A stretch of 54,833 bases of DNA from a bacterium. Lineage in GTDB: Bacteria > Sysuimicrobiota > Sysuimicrobiia > Sysuimicrobiales > Segetimicrobiaceae. Each line of letters opens with the position of its first letter. Positions within the stretch are counted from its first letter, which is position 1. Position numbers and translations under genes: made by a program. Location: the NCBI GenBank assembly GCA_035295165.1, contig DATGJN010000006.1:1-54833 (forward strand), given 5' to 3'. Of this stretch, positions 33,860-43,615 are shown in pieces. The notes beneath the pieces are model-generated. The model was not told where the DNA came from. It did not search any database and was given only the letters and a program-made list of their open reading frames with translations.

Positions 33860-35950
33860 TTACCGATCCGGGTCGGGTCGCGCCTCGCGCGTGATCACGA
33901 TGCTGCCGCCCGCGTGCACGCGGGCGGTCTGCCCGGGGTACACCACCGTGGTCGTGTCCGGCTGGTCCAGGATCGCCGGGCCGGCCACGACGCCCCCGAC
34001 CGGCAACGCGAAACGATCATAAACCGGCGCCTCGGCATAGCCGCGTTCGGCGAAGTACATCCTGCGCGTGCCCGACGGTGGGGTGGACACGCGCGCGGCC
34101 TCCACCGCGGCGACCGCCGGCGCCGGAAGCGTGTACACGTGTACCCCCCGCACGCCGACGAACTCGACTTCGCTTTGCTCGCTGTGGTGTCCGTAGTAGC
34201 GGTCGTGGACCTCGTGAAAGCGCCGCCGCAGCTCCGCGAGCGCGTCGTCCGTCACCGGACCATCCAGGAGGGACACGCTCAACTCGTACGACTGGCCGAC
34301 GTACCGCATCTCCGCGTACCGCTGAATCGAGACGCCGCCGGGCGGCACGCCTTCGACGCGCATCGCCGCCCCGCAGTGCTCATCCATGTCCGCGAACAGT
34401 GCCGCCAGCTCCGCGGCGGACGCCCGGGCAAACGGTTTCGGGTACGGACGGGCCTGCTCGTGACGAATGTCGGCCATCAGCAGACCGTACGCCGAGGCGA
34501 CGCCGGGCCGCGAGGGCACGACGACCGCCTTGGCGCCGAGCAGGTCCGCCAGCCGCCCCGCGTGGATCGGCCCCGCCCCGCCCATCGCGACGAGCGCGAT
34601 GCCGCGCAGATCGTACCCGCGCCGCACCGACACCAGCCGGACCGCCTCGGCCATCTGGGTGTTGACGATGTCGTGGATGCCCGACGCCGCCTGAGGGACG
34701 TCCATGCCGAGCGGTCCTGCGATCCGCCGAGCGATCGCCTCGTGCGCGCGGTCGGGGTAGAGCTCGAACCCGCCGCCGGCATAGGTGTCGGGATTGAGGT
34801 ACCCGAGTACGAGGCTCGCGTCGGTCACCGTCGGCTCGGTGCCCCCTTTCCCATAGCACGCAGGTCCCGGCACCGCGCCTGCGCTCTCGGGTCCTACCTT
34901 GAGCCCGCCGGCCGCGTCGAGAAACGCGATGCTCCCGCCGCCCGCCCCGATCGTGTGCACGTCCACCATCGGCACGCGGAGCGGGTACTTGTCGATGCGT
35001 CCCTCCGAACTGGTCTCGATGCGGCCGTCCCGCACCATCGCCACGTCGAAACTCGTCCCGCCCATGTCGAGCGTCACGAGGTCGCCGAATCCCGCGGCCC
35101 GGCCCGCCGCTGCGCCGGCGACCACGCCGGCCGCGGGACCGGAGAGCATCGTCCCAACCGGGCGCGCGACCGCGAGCCGCGCCGCGGAAATTCCGCCGTG
35201 GGACTGCATGATCTGAAAGGGACAGTGGAAGCCGTGCCGGCCGAGCTGCTCCCCGAGGTCGGTCAGGTACGACGCGACCGCGGGGCGCAGGTAGGCGTCG
35301 AACGCGGTCACGACCAGCCGCTCGTACTCCCGGAACTTCGGGTCGACCGCCGAGGATAGCGAGACGGGCAGATCCGGGAAGTGCTCCCGGAGGAGCGCGG
35401 CCGTGCGTTGCTCGTGGCCGGGGTGGAGAAACGAGAACAGGTAGCACACCGCGATCGACTCGACGCCGTGCCCGTCCCGCAGCCGCCGCACCGCCTCGAG
35501 CACCGCGCCCTCGTCGAGGGGTTCGACGACGTTCCCGCGCGCGTCCACGCGCTCGGGGATCCCCACGATGCGGCGCCGCGCGGCCAGGAACAGCGGTTCC
35601 TCGGGATCCGCGTTGAGATTGTACATTTCTGTGCGTTTCATCCGGCCGATCGCGAGGACGTCTTCGAACCCGCGCGTCGTCAGGATCCCGAGCGTTGCCC
35701 CCTTGTGCTCGAGCACCGCGTTCGTGCCGATCGTCGTCCCGTGCACCACCCGCTCGACGTCGGCGGGCGCGCACCCCGCCTCAGCGACGATGCTGCGCAG
35801 GCCCTCCAAGAACGCGCCCGCCGGCCGCTTCGGCTGCGACGGGACCTTCAACGCAAACAACGCCTGCCGCTCGCGATCGACGGCGACGACGTCGGTAAAG
35901 GTGCCGCCGACGTCAATCCCGACGATCAGACGAGCCGTCCGGTCAGTCAC
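33860..35950 (-). CDS. hyuA: Hydantoinase/oxoprolinase subunit A
   Basis: 696 residues. ATP-binding core of the acetate/sugar-kinase fold: GIDVGGTFTDVVAVD at the N-terminus, HGTTIGTNAVLEHKGA, LSGPAAGVVAGAA, LDMGGTSFDVAMV and GAGGGSIAFLD. These are the landmarks of N-methylhydantoinase/5-oxoprolinase/acetone carboxylase subunit A. With subunit B it opens or cleaves a cyclic amide using ATP. GTG 35950 has GGAGGG six bases upstream. It follows hyuB by 55 bp as last gene of a transporter-hydantoinase operon. Substrate (hydantoin, N-methylhydantoin, oxoproline or other lactam) not deducible. Confidence 0.93.
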   Translation of the reverse strand: MTDRTARLIVGIDVGGTFTDVVAVDRERQALFALKVPSQPKRPAGAFLEGLRSIVAEAGCAPADVERVVHGTTIGTNAVLEHKGATLGILTTRGFEDVLAIGRMKRTEMYNLNADPEEPLFLAARRRIVGIPERVDARGNVVEPLDEGAVLEAVRRLRDGHGVESIAVCYLFSFLHPGHEQRTAALLREHFPDLPVSLSSAVDPKFREYERLVVTAFDAYLRPAVASYLTDLGEQLGRHGFHCPFQIMQSHGGISAARLAVARPVGTMLSGPAAGVVAGAAAGRAAGFGDLVTLDMGGTSFDVAMVRDGRIETSSEGRIDKYPLRVPMVDVHTIGAGGGSIAFLDAAGGLKVGPESAGAVPGPACYGKGGTEPTVTDASLVLGYLNPDTYAGGGFELYPDRAHEAIARRIAGPLGMDVPQAASGIHDIVNTQMAEAVRLVSVRRGYDLRGIALVAMGGAGPIHAGRLADLLGAKAVVVPSRPGVASAYGLLMADIRHEQARPYPKPFARASAAELAALFADMDEHCGAAMRVEGVPPGGVSIQRYAEMRYVGQSYELSVSLLDGPVTDDALAELRRRFHEVHDRYYGHHSEQSEVEFVGVRGVHVYTLPAPAVAAVEAARVSTPPSGTRRMYFAERGYAEAPVYDRFALPVGGVVAGPAILDQPDTTTVVYPGQTARVHAGGSIVITREARPDPDR

Positions 35951-36005
35951 CACGATCCCTCCACCCCGCCCGCGCGCTCGCGGGCATGTTGTACCGGCGT
36001 TGAGG

Positions 36006-37799
36006 TCATGCCTCGGAACGTCCGGCGCTTCTGGACTCGGCCCGCAGGGCATCGGTCGCCTCGCGGTCGACGCGCGTACCGGTCGCGTCCAGGGCGACGC
36101 CGTAGTCCCGACGCGCCGCCTCAACCGACACACGTCCATCCAGCACATCCTCGAGGACCCGGTCGGGGTCGCGGGCCAGCGGATCCCCGAACCCGCCGCC
36201 GCCCGTCGTGTAGAACCGCAGCACGTCTCCCTCGTCGAGGTGGGTCAGGATCTTGGACGGCAGGTCCTCCGTGCGGCCGTCGCGGCGGACGACCTCCGTC
36301 CGGCACACCGGCGCCGGGTACCCGCCCCGCAGCCCCCACGGCTGGAAATTGTGCCGGTCCCGTCGGTGCGAAAGCGTGACCGGCCCGCCGACCCACCGGC
36401 ACACCGCGACGTATCCGAGCCCGCCGCGGTATGTGCCCGGCCCTCCGGAGTCCGTCCACAATTGCAGCCGCTCGAACTGGAGCGGCGACTCCATCTCGCA
36501 TGCCTCGAGCGGATAGCTCGTGCAGTTGTTGATGTCGGTCTCCACCACGTCGATGCCGTCCTTCCCCGGGCGTGCGCCCCCGCCCCCGGAGAACGGCACC
36601 CCGATGAACCCGACGAACAGCGTGTTCGTGTCCTTGCGGCGGCCGCCGACGAGCATCAGCGAGATCTGGCCGTGCGAGGCCGCGGGGATCTGATCGGGCA
36701 GCGCCTGCGCGAGCGCGCCGAACAACACGTCGACGATGCGCTTGATCGTGTAGGACCGCAGCCCGACCGGCGCCGGCGGGAGCGGGTTGACGAGCGTCCC
36801 CTCGGGAGCCTCGATCTCGACGCACCGGTAGCACCCTTGGTTGTTGGGCACGTGGGAGCCGGCCAGCGCGCGCACCACGTAGTAGACGGCCGACATCGTC
36901 GAGGCGGGCACCGAGTTGATCGGGCCCTTCGCCTGCGCATCGGTGCCGGTGAAGTCCACGTGGAACCGGGATCCGCGAATCGAGACCGTGGCGCGAATGC
37001 GCAGCGGCCGGTCGCGCTCCACCCCGTCGTGGTCGAGGAAATCTTCGAAGACGTAGTCGCCGTCGGGGATCGCATCGATCGCGATGCGCGTGAGGCGTTC
37101 CGCGTAGTCTTGAAGCTCGTCGAACGCGCGCAGGAGCGTGGAGGCAGGGTACTCCTCGAACAGCGCCTCGAGACGCCGCCTCCCGATGTTCCCGGCTGCG
37201 AGTTGGGCGCGGAGGTCCCCGAGCAGCGTATCCGGCACGCGGGTGTTGAGCCGGAGGATCTCCCAGACGTCCCGGTTGGGCTGCCCCTCCACGTAGAGGC
37301 GCACCGGCGGGATCCGGAGGCCCTCCGCGAAGATCTCCGTGACGTTCGGCGGGGTGCTGCCAGGGGCGAACCCGCCGACGTCCTGATGGTGCGCCATCGT
37401 CACGCTTAACGCGACCACCCGGCCGTCCCAAAACACGGGCGCCACCACGGTGATGTCGGGCAGGTGCGTGCCGCCGTCGTACGGGTCGTTGAACGCGTAA
37501 ACGTCGCCCGGGCGCATCTCCCCCGCCGGGAACGCTCGCAAGATGCGCCGGACGGCCGGAATCATCATGCCCAGATGGCCGGGAAGGGCCGCGGCTTGCG
37601 CGAGCGTGTTCCCGTCGCGGTCGAACAGCGCCGAGGAGGCGTCCATCGCCTCCTTCACGATGCTCGAGAACGCGCTTCGACAGAGGCTCGTCTCCATCTC
37701 GTCCGCGATCGACTGGAGGCGCTGGTTCACGACCTCGAGCGTCACCGGGTCGACCGCCCGGTCTCCGGCGCGCACCGGGTCCACGCGCGTTGCATCCAT
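36006..37799 (-). CDS. hyuB: Hydantoinase/oxoprolinase subunit B
   Basis: 597 residues. DPVTLEVVNQRLQSIADEMETSLCRSAFSSIVKE near the N-terminus, HLPDITVVAPVF, DFTGTDAQAKGPINS and, near the end, FYTTGGGGFGDPLARDP are HyuB/OplB signatures. AAGGAGGG stands seven bases before the ATG. It partners HyuA. Here B precedes A, reversed from the common A-B order. Confidence 0.93.
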   Translation of the reverse strand: MDATRVDPVRAGDRAVDPVTLEVVNQRLQSIADEMETSLCRSAFSSIVKEAMDASSALFDRDGNTLAQAAALPGHLGMMIPAVRRILRAFPAGEMRPGDVYAFNDPYDGGTHLPDITVVAPVFWDGRVVALSVTMAHHQDVGGFAPGSTPPNVTEIFAEGLRIPPVRLYVEGQPNRDVWEILRLNTRVPDTLLGDLRAQLAAGNIGRRRLEALFEEYPASTLLRAFDELQDYAERLTRIAIDAIPDGDYVFEDFLDHDGVERDRPLRIRATVSIRGSRFHVDFTGTDAQAKGPINSVPASTMSAVYYVVRALAGSHVPNNQGCYRCVEIEAPEGTLVNPLPPAPVGLRSYTIKRIVDVLFGALAQALPDQIPAASHGQISLMLVGGRRKDTNTLFVGFIGVPFSGGGGARPGKDGIDVVETDINNCTSYPLEACEMESPLQFERLQLWTDSGGPGTYRGGLGYVAVCRWVGGPVTLSHRRDRHNFQPWGLRGGYPAPVCRTEVVRRDGRTEDLPSKILTHLDEGDVLRFYTTGGGGFGDPLARDPDRVLEDVLDGRVSVEAARRDYGVALDATGTRVDREATDALRAESRSAGRSEA

Positions 37800-37894
37800 C
37801 CTCTGTCCCTCCTTGGTCCGCCGGCCGTGCCCATCGGTGGCTCGATCGCGGCGCCGCCTGTTCCCGCCCAGACCCGCGGCGCGGGCCGACGTGC

Positions 37895-38782
37895 TTACAG
37901 CGTCAACTTCGTGTCCAGCGCGTCGCGGAGCCCATCCGCGAACAGGTTGAACCCCAGCACCGTGCACGCGATCGCCAAGCCCGCGAAGGTGGCGATGTGC
38001 GGGGCTTCGAGCAGATAGTCGCGGCCCGTGCTGATCATCAGCCCCCACGAGGAGGTCGGCGGTTGCACGCCGAGCCCCAGAAACGACAGCGCCGCCTCCA
38101 GCAGGATCGCGCTCGCCATGTACAGCGCCGCGTAGACGATCAGGACGGAGACGCAGTTCGGCAGAACGTGCCGGAGGATGATCCGCATCGTGCGCGCGCC
38201 GATCGCGCGCGACGCTTCGACGTACTCCTGACCGGCAACCGTGAGCACCAGGCCCCGGATCACGCGCGCGAACCCGGGCGTCGCCCACAGCCCGACGGCG
38301 AGAATGGTGCTGCGCAGGTTGGCGCCGAGCACGCTGACCACGAGAATCGCCAGCAGCAGATAGGGAAACGCGAGAAGGACATCGAGCGCCCGCATCGTCA
38401 GCTCGTCCGCGATGCCGCCTCGGTAGGCCGCGAGGGTACCGAGCAGGGTCCCGAGGACCAGCCCGATGAGCACGGACGCGAACCCGACCACGAGCTCGAC
38501 GCGGCTGCCGAAGATCAGCCGGCTCAGGACGTCCCGTCCGAACTCGTCGGTCCCGAGCCAGTGGCGCGCGGTCGGTCCCATGAGTTTGTCCGCGAGGACC
38601 TGGTGCGCGGGGTCGTACGGCGAGAGGTACGGCGCGCACACTGCGACCGCCACCAGGACACCGATGATCGCGCCGCCGCCGAGCGCGAGGTGGTTCCGAC
38701 GGAATCGCCGCCACATCGCCGCCGCCGGAGAGCGGTACGACGCCGCGCCGCGGGTGCGTCCGACCACGGGAAGGGTCGCCAT
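37895..38782 (-). CDS. dppC: Peptide-type ABC permease DppC
   Basis: 295 residues, six membrane helices with a long first loop. LSPYDP, HWLGTDEFGRDVLSRLIFGSR and the EAA loop EASRAIGARTMRIILRHVLPN are DppC/OppC hallmarks. ATG 38782 is used; GTG 38794 is four codons upstream. It follows dppB by 58 bp and precedes hyuB by 95 bp. Confidence 0.92.
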   Translation of the reverse strand: MATLPVVGRTRGAASYRSPAAAMWRRFRRNHLALGGGAIIGVLVAVAVCAPYLSPYDPAHQVLADKLMGPTARHWLGTDEFGRDVLSRLIFGSRVELVVGFASVLIGLVLGTLLGTLAAYRGGIADELTMRALDVLLAFPYLLLAILVVSVLGANLRSTILAVGLWATPGFARVIRGLVLTVAGQEYVEASRAIGARTMRIILRHVLPNCVSVLIVYAALYMASAILLEAALSFLGLGVQPPTSSWGLMISTGRDYLLEAPHIATFAGLAIACTVLGFNLFADGLRDALDTKLTL

Positions 38783-38840
38783 CGGTCCGCTCACGCGGCC
38801 AGGCGGCGCCGACACGGGGACGCCCAGCGCGTCGGCGCGC

Positions 38841-39761
38841 TCATCGGTACGCGATGCGGGGATCGAGGTACGCGTACGTGACGTCCACCGCCAGGTTCGT
38901 GACGACGAACGTCGCGGCGAGCACCAACACCCCGCCCTCCAGCAGAATGTAGTCACGCGATGAGATCGCCTGCACCAGGAGCCGCCCGACGCCCGGCCAC
39001 GAAAACACCGTCTCCGTGAGGATCGCGCCGCCGAGCACCTGCCCGAACTGGAGCCCCAGCACCGTCACCACGGGGATCAATGCGTTCCTGAGCGCGTGGT
39101 GGAACAAGACCGCGGCCCCGCGGGCGCCTTTCGCGTAGGCGGTGCGAACGTAGTCCTCGTGAAGGACGCCCAGCATCGCCGACCGGGTCACGCGCGCGAT
39201 CGTGGCCACGCTCGGGATCGCCAGCGTGACCGCGGGAAGAACGAGATGCGTCCACGCCCCCCGGCCGCCGCTCGGCAGCCACCGCAACCACAGGCTGAAG
39301 ATGAGAATGAACACGATCCCGGTCCAGAATACGGGCATCGACAGGCCCAGCAGCGACAACACGCGGCTGGCGCCGTCGAACAACGACCGGTGCCAGTGCG
39401 CCGAGAGAATCCCGATCAATCCCCCGAACACGACGGTGAGCAGGAGCGCGGCGGCCCCCAACTCGAGCGTCGCGGCCCAGGCCTGCGCGATCTCCTCCGA
39501 CACCGGCCGGTCGTCCACGATCGACCGGCCGAGGTTGCCGTGCGCGAGGCGCTCCAGATACTCCACGTAGCGGACCAGCAGCGGCCGGTCGAGCTCGAGT
39601 TGGGCCCGCAGCCGCGTGACCATATCCTGCGTCGCGCCCTGGCCGAGCATCATCGCCGCGGGGTCGCCGGGAATGACGTCCATCGTCCCCATGATCAGGA
39701 AGACGACGCCAAACAGGATCGGCACCGCCGCCAGCAGCCGCCGCACGAGAAACCGCGTCAC
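38841..39761 (-). CDS. dppB: Peptide-type ABC permease DppB
   Basis: 306 residues, six membrane helices. The start MTRFLVRRLLAAVPILFGVVFLIM and DVIPGDPAAMM, with the late TETVFSWPGVGRLLVQAI, identify the DppB/OppB family. The coupling loop is VRTAYAKGARGAAVLFHHALRNALIP. It lies 60 bp after the binding-protein gene. Forms a heterodimer with DppC; no DppD or DppF ATPase gene is in the window. Confidence 0.93.
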   Translation of the reverse strand: MTRFLVRRLLAAVPILFGVVFLIMGTMDVIPGDPAAMMLGQGATQDMVTRLRAQLELDRPLLVRYVEYLERLAHGNLGRSIVDDRPVSEEIAQAWAATLELGAAALLLTVVFGGLIGILSAHWHRSLFDGASRVLSLLGLSMPVFWTGIVFILIFSLWLRWLPSGGRGAWTHLVLPAVTLAIPSVATIARVTRSAMLGVLHEDYVRTAYAKGARGAAVLFHHALRNALIPVVTVLGLQFGQVLGGAILTETVFSWPGVGRLLVQAISSRDYILLEGGVLVLAATFVVTNLAVDVTYAYLDPRIAYR

Positions 39762-39821
39762 GCCGCCGACCTCCCTCGCCGAACGGCGCGCCCCGGTGGT
39801 GCCTCCACGTGACCCCGCCCG

Positions 39822-41435
39822 CTACTTTTGGATCCAGACGGGCGCGACCCTGAGATCGTACTCGACGGGATGGGGCACGAACCCTTTGACGTTCGACCGC
39901 ATCACCGCGATGTTGTCCATGTTGTAGAACGGCACAAATGGGATGTCGCGCGCCAACATGCCCTGCGCCTGCGCGTACAGCTGCTTCCGCTCCGTCGGAT
40001 TGAGGTTCACCCGCGCCGCGTTCGCCACTTTGTCAAACGCGGGGTTGATGTAGCGGAACGTGTTCCACCCCGCTGGCGGGATCTGGTCGGACCGGAACAC
40101 CGTCACCACCGTGAAATCCGCGTCTCCGGTCAGGTTGCCCCATGCGGAGAACAGGACGTGGACGTTCAACGTCGGGGTTCTGAGCGCGTTGATCACGACC
40201 GGATACTCCGGAAGCTGCAGGTCCACCCGGATGCCGATCTCGCGCATCTGGGCCTGGAACGCCTGCGCGATCTCGGCGTCCTTCGGGTACCGCCCGCGGG
40301 AGCTGATCATCGACAGCGCCAGCGGAGCGCCGTTTCGCTCCATCATGCCGCCGGCGCCCTGCGTGTACCCCGCGGACGTCAGCATCGCCCGCGCCGCCTT
40401 CGGATCGTACGGATACCGCGTGTCAAGGTGCATGGGGGCGTAGCCGAAGACCGTCGGCGCCATGACGCTGTCGGCGAGCGTGCCGGCGGACTGCACCAGG
40501 TTCGCCTGAATCGATTTCCGGTCGGTTCCCATGAACATCGCGCGTCGCACCCGCACGTCGTCCATCGGCGGCTGGGTCAGCGTGAGCGAGAGGAACACCG
40601 TCCGGGTCCCGGTCACGCCGGCAACCGTAAAGTTGGGATCGTGGCGCAGCGCGGGGAGCTGGTCCACCAGCGGGTTGAGCACCATGTCGGCCTCCCCGGT
40701 GCGCAGGGCGATCATGCGCGCCGAGTCGTCGGGGATCACCTTGAATACGATCCGGTCCAGCGACGGTTTGTCCCCCCAGTAGTCGTCGTTGCGCGACAGG
40801 GTGATGTGGTCTCGGGGCTGCCACTCCTCGAACTTGAACGGGCCGGTGCCGACGGGGTGGCGTCCGAAGTCGTCCCCGTACTTGCGCACCGCGGCGGGGC
40901 TGACCATCCCGCCGTGCACCATGCTCATGTTCAGCAGCAGCGGCGAAAACGGCTCCGTCGCGACCACGTCGACCGTGTAGTCGTCAACGACCTGCAACGC
41001 CTTGACCGGCCCGGCGAAGCTGGCCCAGATCCCCGGAGCCTTGGGGTTGAAGGTGCGGTCGAAGTTGAACTTGATCGCCGCCGCGTCGCAGGCGGTCCCG
41101 TCGTGAAACTTCACGCCCTTCCGGAGAGAGAACCGGATCGACGTCGGCGAGAGCACGCGCCAGCTGGAGGCGAGGCCGGGCCCCACCGTCATGTTCGTCC
41201 CGAGGGTGACCAGGGGCTCGTAGATCAACCCGTACACCCACGACGCCGGCGCGCTGCTATCCTTGAAGAGGTCGAGCGACGTCGCATCCACCGGGCGCGC
41301 GATCGTGAGCGTGCCGCCCCGGGTCGGCGCGGCCGAGGCAAGCTCCGGGAGCGCAACCGAGCCGAGCGCTGCGCCTGCCAACGAGGCCATCGATCGGTGA
41401 ACGAGCTGACGTCGAGTCATCCGGGTGCCTGACAT
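39822..41435 (-). CDS. dppA: Peptide/opine-type ABC binding protein (family 5)
   Basis: 537 residues. An export signal with twin arginines (MTRRQLVHRSMASLAGAALG, ending ALPELASAAP) suggests Tat secretion. The mature protein shows SBP_bac_5 landmarks: GGTLTIARPVDATSLD, FSLRKGVKFHDGTACDAAAIKFNFDR and GTGPFKFEEW. AAGGGGGG stands six bases before ATG 41435. It is the first gene of the dppABC-hyuBA operon, so its ligand is probably the hydantoinase substrate or a peptide carrying it. Confidence 0.92.
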   Translation of the reverse strand: MSGTRMTRRQLVHRSMASLAGAALGSVALPELASAAPTRGGTLTIARPVDATSLDLFKDSSAPASWVYGLIYEPLVTLGTNMTVGPGLASSWRVLSPTSIRFSLRKGVKFHDGTACDAAAIKFNFDRTFNPKAPGIWASFAGPVKALQVVDDYTVDVVATEPFSPLLLNMSMVHGGMVSPAAVRKYGDDFGRHPVGTGPFKFEEWQPRDHITLSRNDDYWGDKPSLDRIVFKVIPDDSARMIALRTGEADMVLNPLVDQLPALRHDPNFTVAGVTGTRTVFLSLTLTQPPMDDVRVRRAMFMGTDRKSIQANLVQSAGTLADSVMAPTVFGYAPMHLDTRYPYDPKAARAMLTSAGYTQGAGGMMERNGAPLALSMISSRGRYPKDAEIAQAFQAQMREIGIRVDLQLPEYPVVINALRTPTLNVHVLFSAWGNLTGDADFTVVTVFRSDQIPPAGWNTFRYINPAFDKVANAARVNLNPTERKQLYAQAQGMLARDIPFVPFYNMDNIAVMRSNVKGFVPHPVEYDLRVAPVWIQK

Positions 41436-41584
41436 CTGAACCCCCCTTATCATGGTGGGTCGCTGCGCCGAGCGCCTGCGCCGGAGCCTCTTGCCCCTGG
41501 CACGCACACGTTATCGGCGCGACCGCGGTGTCACGGGATTGTAAACGTGTGCATACGATGCGTCGCAGCGGAGTTCCTGGTGCA
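41436..41584. other. Intergenic region upstream of the dpp-hyu operon
   Basis: 149 bp between the DUF1116 gene end and the dppA start, both on the minus strand. It contains the LacI-type box at 41540-41553 and presumably the promoter of the dpp-hyu operon. No other gene is supported. Confidence 0.4.
41540..41553. promoter_or_regulatory. Near-match LacI-family operator before dppA-hyu operon
   Basis: TGTAAACGTGTGCA matches the general LacI-family pattern TGNAANCGNTTNCA at all but one fixed position (G for T). Read on the minus strand it is TGCACACGTTTACA. It lies 105 bp before the dppA start codon. The perfect copy is at 54517-54530. Confidence 0.5.
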
Positions 41585-42880
41585 TCATGGTCCGTCGACG
41601 GACGCCTCCGCCCGGTTGCCGAGCAGCGCCTGCGCCTCCCGGAAACACGCGAGCGGCGCCGTGGCGATGCCCGCGCCGATCTGTCCGATTCCGGGTCTGC
41701 GGCCCGCGACCCCGGTGTTGAGAATCGGCGCGATCCCGGTCGCCACCACTCGCGCCACGTCGATGCCGCACGGGGTACCGCGAAAATCGAGCCCCGGCAC
41801 GGTGAACAGCGGGTGCTCCACCTCCGTGATCGCGTACATCCGCGACGCGTGGGCGATCATCTCGGACGCCTTCCCGCCGATGAACCCGGCGATCGCGGGC
41901 GCGGCCGCCATCGCGAACGCGCCGATGCCAACGACCTCGGACACGTACGAATCGCCCATCAACGGTACGCCGTCCGCCTCAGTAAACCCCTCGAACCATC
42001 GCCCGACAGGCGGATCCGGCGGCGCCGTCACCCATGCGCGCCCAAGGCCGGCCACCCGCAGCCCGAACCGGACCCCGTTTCCGGCCATCGCGGTGACGAA
42101 CCCGCTCCCCGGGATCGACGGCACGGCGTCCGTCAGCGCCTTGCTGTGGGCGATGGACAGGTTGAGGAAGAAGTGATCGTTCCCCCCGATGAACTCGAAA
42201 CAGTCGGCGGCGACGCCGCCGGCGACCGCTCGCGCGAGGTGCGGTGCGACCACCTTGAGGAAGAGCGCCGTCGCCGCCTTGTTCCGGTTGTGGCACTCGT
42301 CGCCGCGGTGCAACGCCTCGACGATCAGCTGGCGAAGGTCGATCGGTCCGCTCCGCCGAAGCGCGCCGCGCAGCGCGGGGGCCAGCACATCGCGAATCCA
42401 CGCGAGCCTGGTCAAGACGTCGACGTCGTTCGCCCCGAACCGGAGCACCCGACCGAGCCCCTCGTTGATGGTGGCGAACGCCAGGTTGCCGTACGTCTCG
42501 TTGCGCACCACGAACACGGGCATCGTGGAGACGACGATGCCGGCCATCGGCCCCACCACGCCGTGGTCGTGGGCGGACGCGAAGCGTACGCCGCCCCCCG
42601 CCGCTAGACGCCCCGCGTCCTCGATCGTCCGGCACAGGCCCGCATGCACGAGCGCGCCCTGCACCGCGGCGCGCATCGGCGGGACCATTTCGTCCCATGC
42701 CAGCGGCGGGCCGGCGTGCAGCACGAGGTCGGCGCGCATCCCCGGCACCACCTCGATCGCCGGACGCACATCCACGAGAAACGGGTGTCCGGCCAGCAGG
42801 CGCTCTACGGCCTCTCGGTTCGGCTGCCGAGGGGCGGCGGCCGCCCCGCCGGCCGCTACGCCATCTGCGCGGCCGCTCAC
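41585..42880 (-). CDS. DUF1116 protein (AllG/YlbE/YahG-like)
   Basis: 431 residues. Family landmarks: LAWDEMVPPMRAAVQGAL, GGVRFASAHDHGVVGPMAGI, CHNRNKAATALFL, GNDHFFLNLSIAHSK and GTPCGIDVARVV. YlbE (AllG) is known as one of the subunits of oxamate carbamoyltransferase, alongside FdrA (AllF) and YlbF (AllH), in allantoin breakdown. Neither partner is in this window, so the role here is open. GTG 42880 overlaps the SDR stop in a GTGA, giving tight coupling. It is the last gene of the eight-gene operon. Confidence 0.85.
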   Translation of the reverse strand: MSGRADGVAAGGAAAAPRQPNREAVERLLAGHPFLVDVRPAIEVVPGMRADLVLHAGPPLAWDEMVPPMRAAVQGALVHAGLCRTIEDAGRLAAGGGVRFASAHDHGVVGPMAGIVVSTMPVFVVRNETYGNLAFATINEGLGRVLRFGANDVDVLTRLAWIRDVLAPALRGALRRSGPIDLRQLIVEALHRGDECHNRNKAATALFLKVVAPHLARAVAGGVAADCFEFIGGNDHFFLNLSIAHSKALTDAVPSIPGSGFVTAMAGNGVRFGLRVAGLGRAWVTAPPDPPVGRWFEGFTEADGVPLMGDSYVSEVVGIGAFAMAAAPAIAGFIGGKASEMIAHASRMYAITEVEHPLFTVPGLDFRGTPCGIDVARVVATGIAPILNTGVAGRRPGIGQIGAGIATAPLACFREAQALLGNRAEASVDGP

Positions 42881-43611
42881 GGCATCAACGCTCCGCCGTT
42901 GATGAACAGGGTTTGCCCCGTCATGTACTCCGTCGCGGAGGATGCGAGCAGCACGACGACCTTGGCGATGTCGTCGGGCTGACCGACCCGCCCCAGGGGG
43001 ATGTGGGCGCCCACCTGCACCAGTTCGTCGCGGGTGCGCCGCGGGGCAATGAGCGGGGTGTCCACGATCCCGGGCGCGACGCCGTTGACGTTGATCCGAT
43101 GAGGCGCGAGCTCCAGCGCGAGGGTCTTGGTCAGGGCGATCACGCCGGCCTTCGACGCCGCGTAGTGCCCCACTTCGACCGATGGGGTGTGCCCCAGGCC
43201 GGAGGCGATGTTCACGATCTTTCCAAAGCGGCGCGCGACCATGCCCGGCGCAACGGCCTTGCAGCACAGGAACGTTCCCTTCAGGTTGACGTCCATCATC
43301 CGGTCCCACTCGCGCTCGTCGAGCTCGAGCAGCGGTTTCCAGGTCAGCACGCCGGCCCCGTTGACCAGCGCGTCGATCCGCCCAAACGCGTCGAGGACCT
43401 TCGCGGTCATGCGCGCGACATCGTCCGCGCGACCCACGTCACAGGTGACCGAGATCGTCCGCCCGCCCTCCGCCGGCACGCCCGCGGGCGCGGCGCGATC
43501 CACCAGCGCCACGCGGCTCCCCTCCGCCAGGAACCGGCGCGCGATCTGGCCGCCGATTCCGCCCGTCGCCCCCGTCACCACCACCACGCGATCGCGCAAT
43601 CCGAGATCCAT
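42877..43611 (-). CDS. SDR family NAD(P)-dependent oxidoreductase
   Basis: 244 residues, classical SDR. TGATGGIGG cofactor loop, NGAG, catalytic Ser in NIASGLGHTPS and Tyr/Lys in HYAASKAG. Asp in LVDRAAP after the second strand favours NAD. The late segment ATEYMTGQTLFINGGALMP is usual for FabG-like enzymes. It probably oxidises or reduces an alcohol/carbonyl in the pathway of the operon. It overlaps DUF1116 by four bases and starts four bases after the fusion transporter gene. Confidence 0.9.
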   Translation of the reverse strand: MDLGLRDRVVVVTGATGGIGGQIARRFLAEGSRVALVDRAAPAGVPAEGGRTISVTCDVGRADDVARMTAKVLDAFGRIDALVNGAGVLTWKPLLELDEREWDRMMDVNLKGTFLCCKAVAPGMVARRFGKIVNIASGLGHTPSVEVGHYAASKAGVIALTKTLALELAPHRINVNGVAPGIVDTPLIAPRRTRDELVQVGAHIPLGRVGQPDDIAKVVVLLASSATEYMTGQTLFINGGALMP

Positions 43612-43615
43612 CCCG

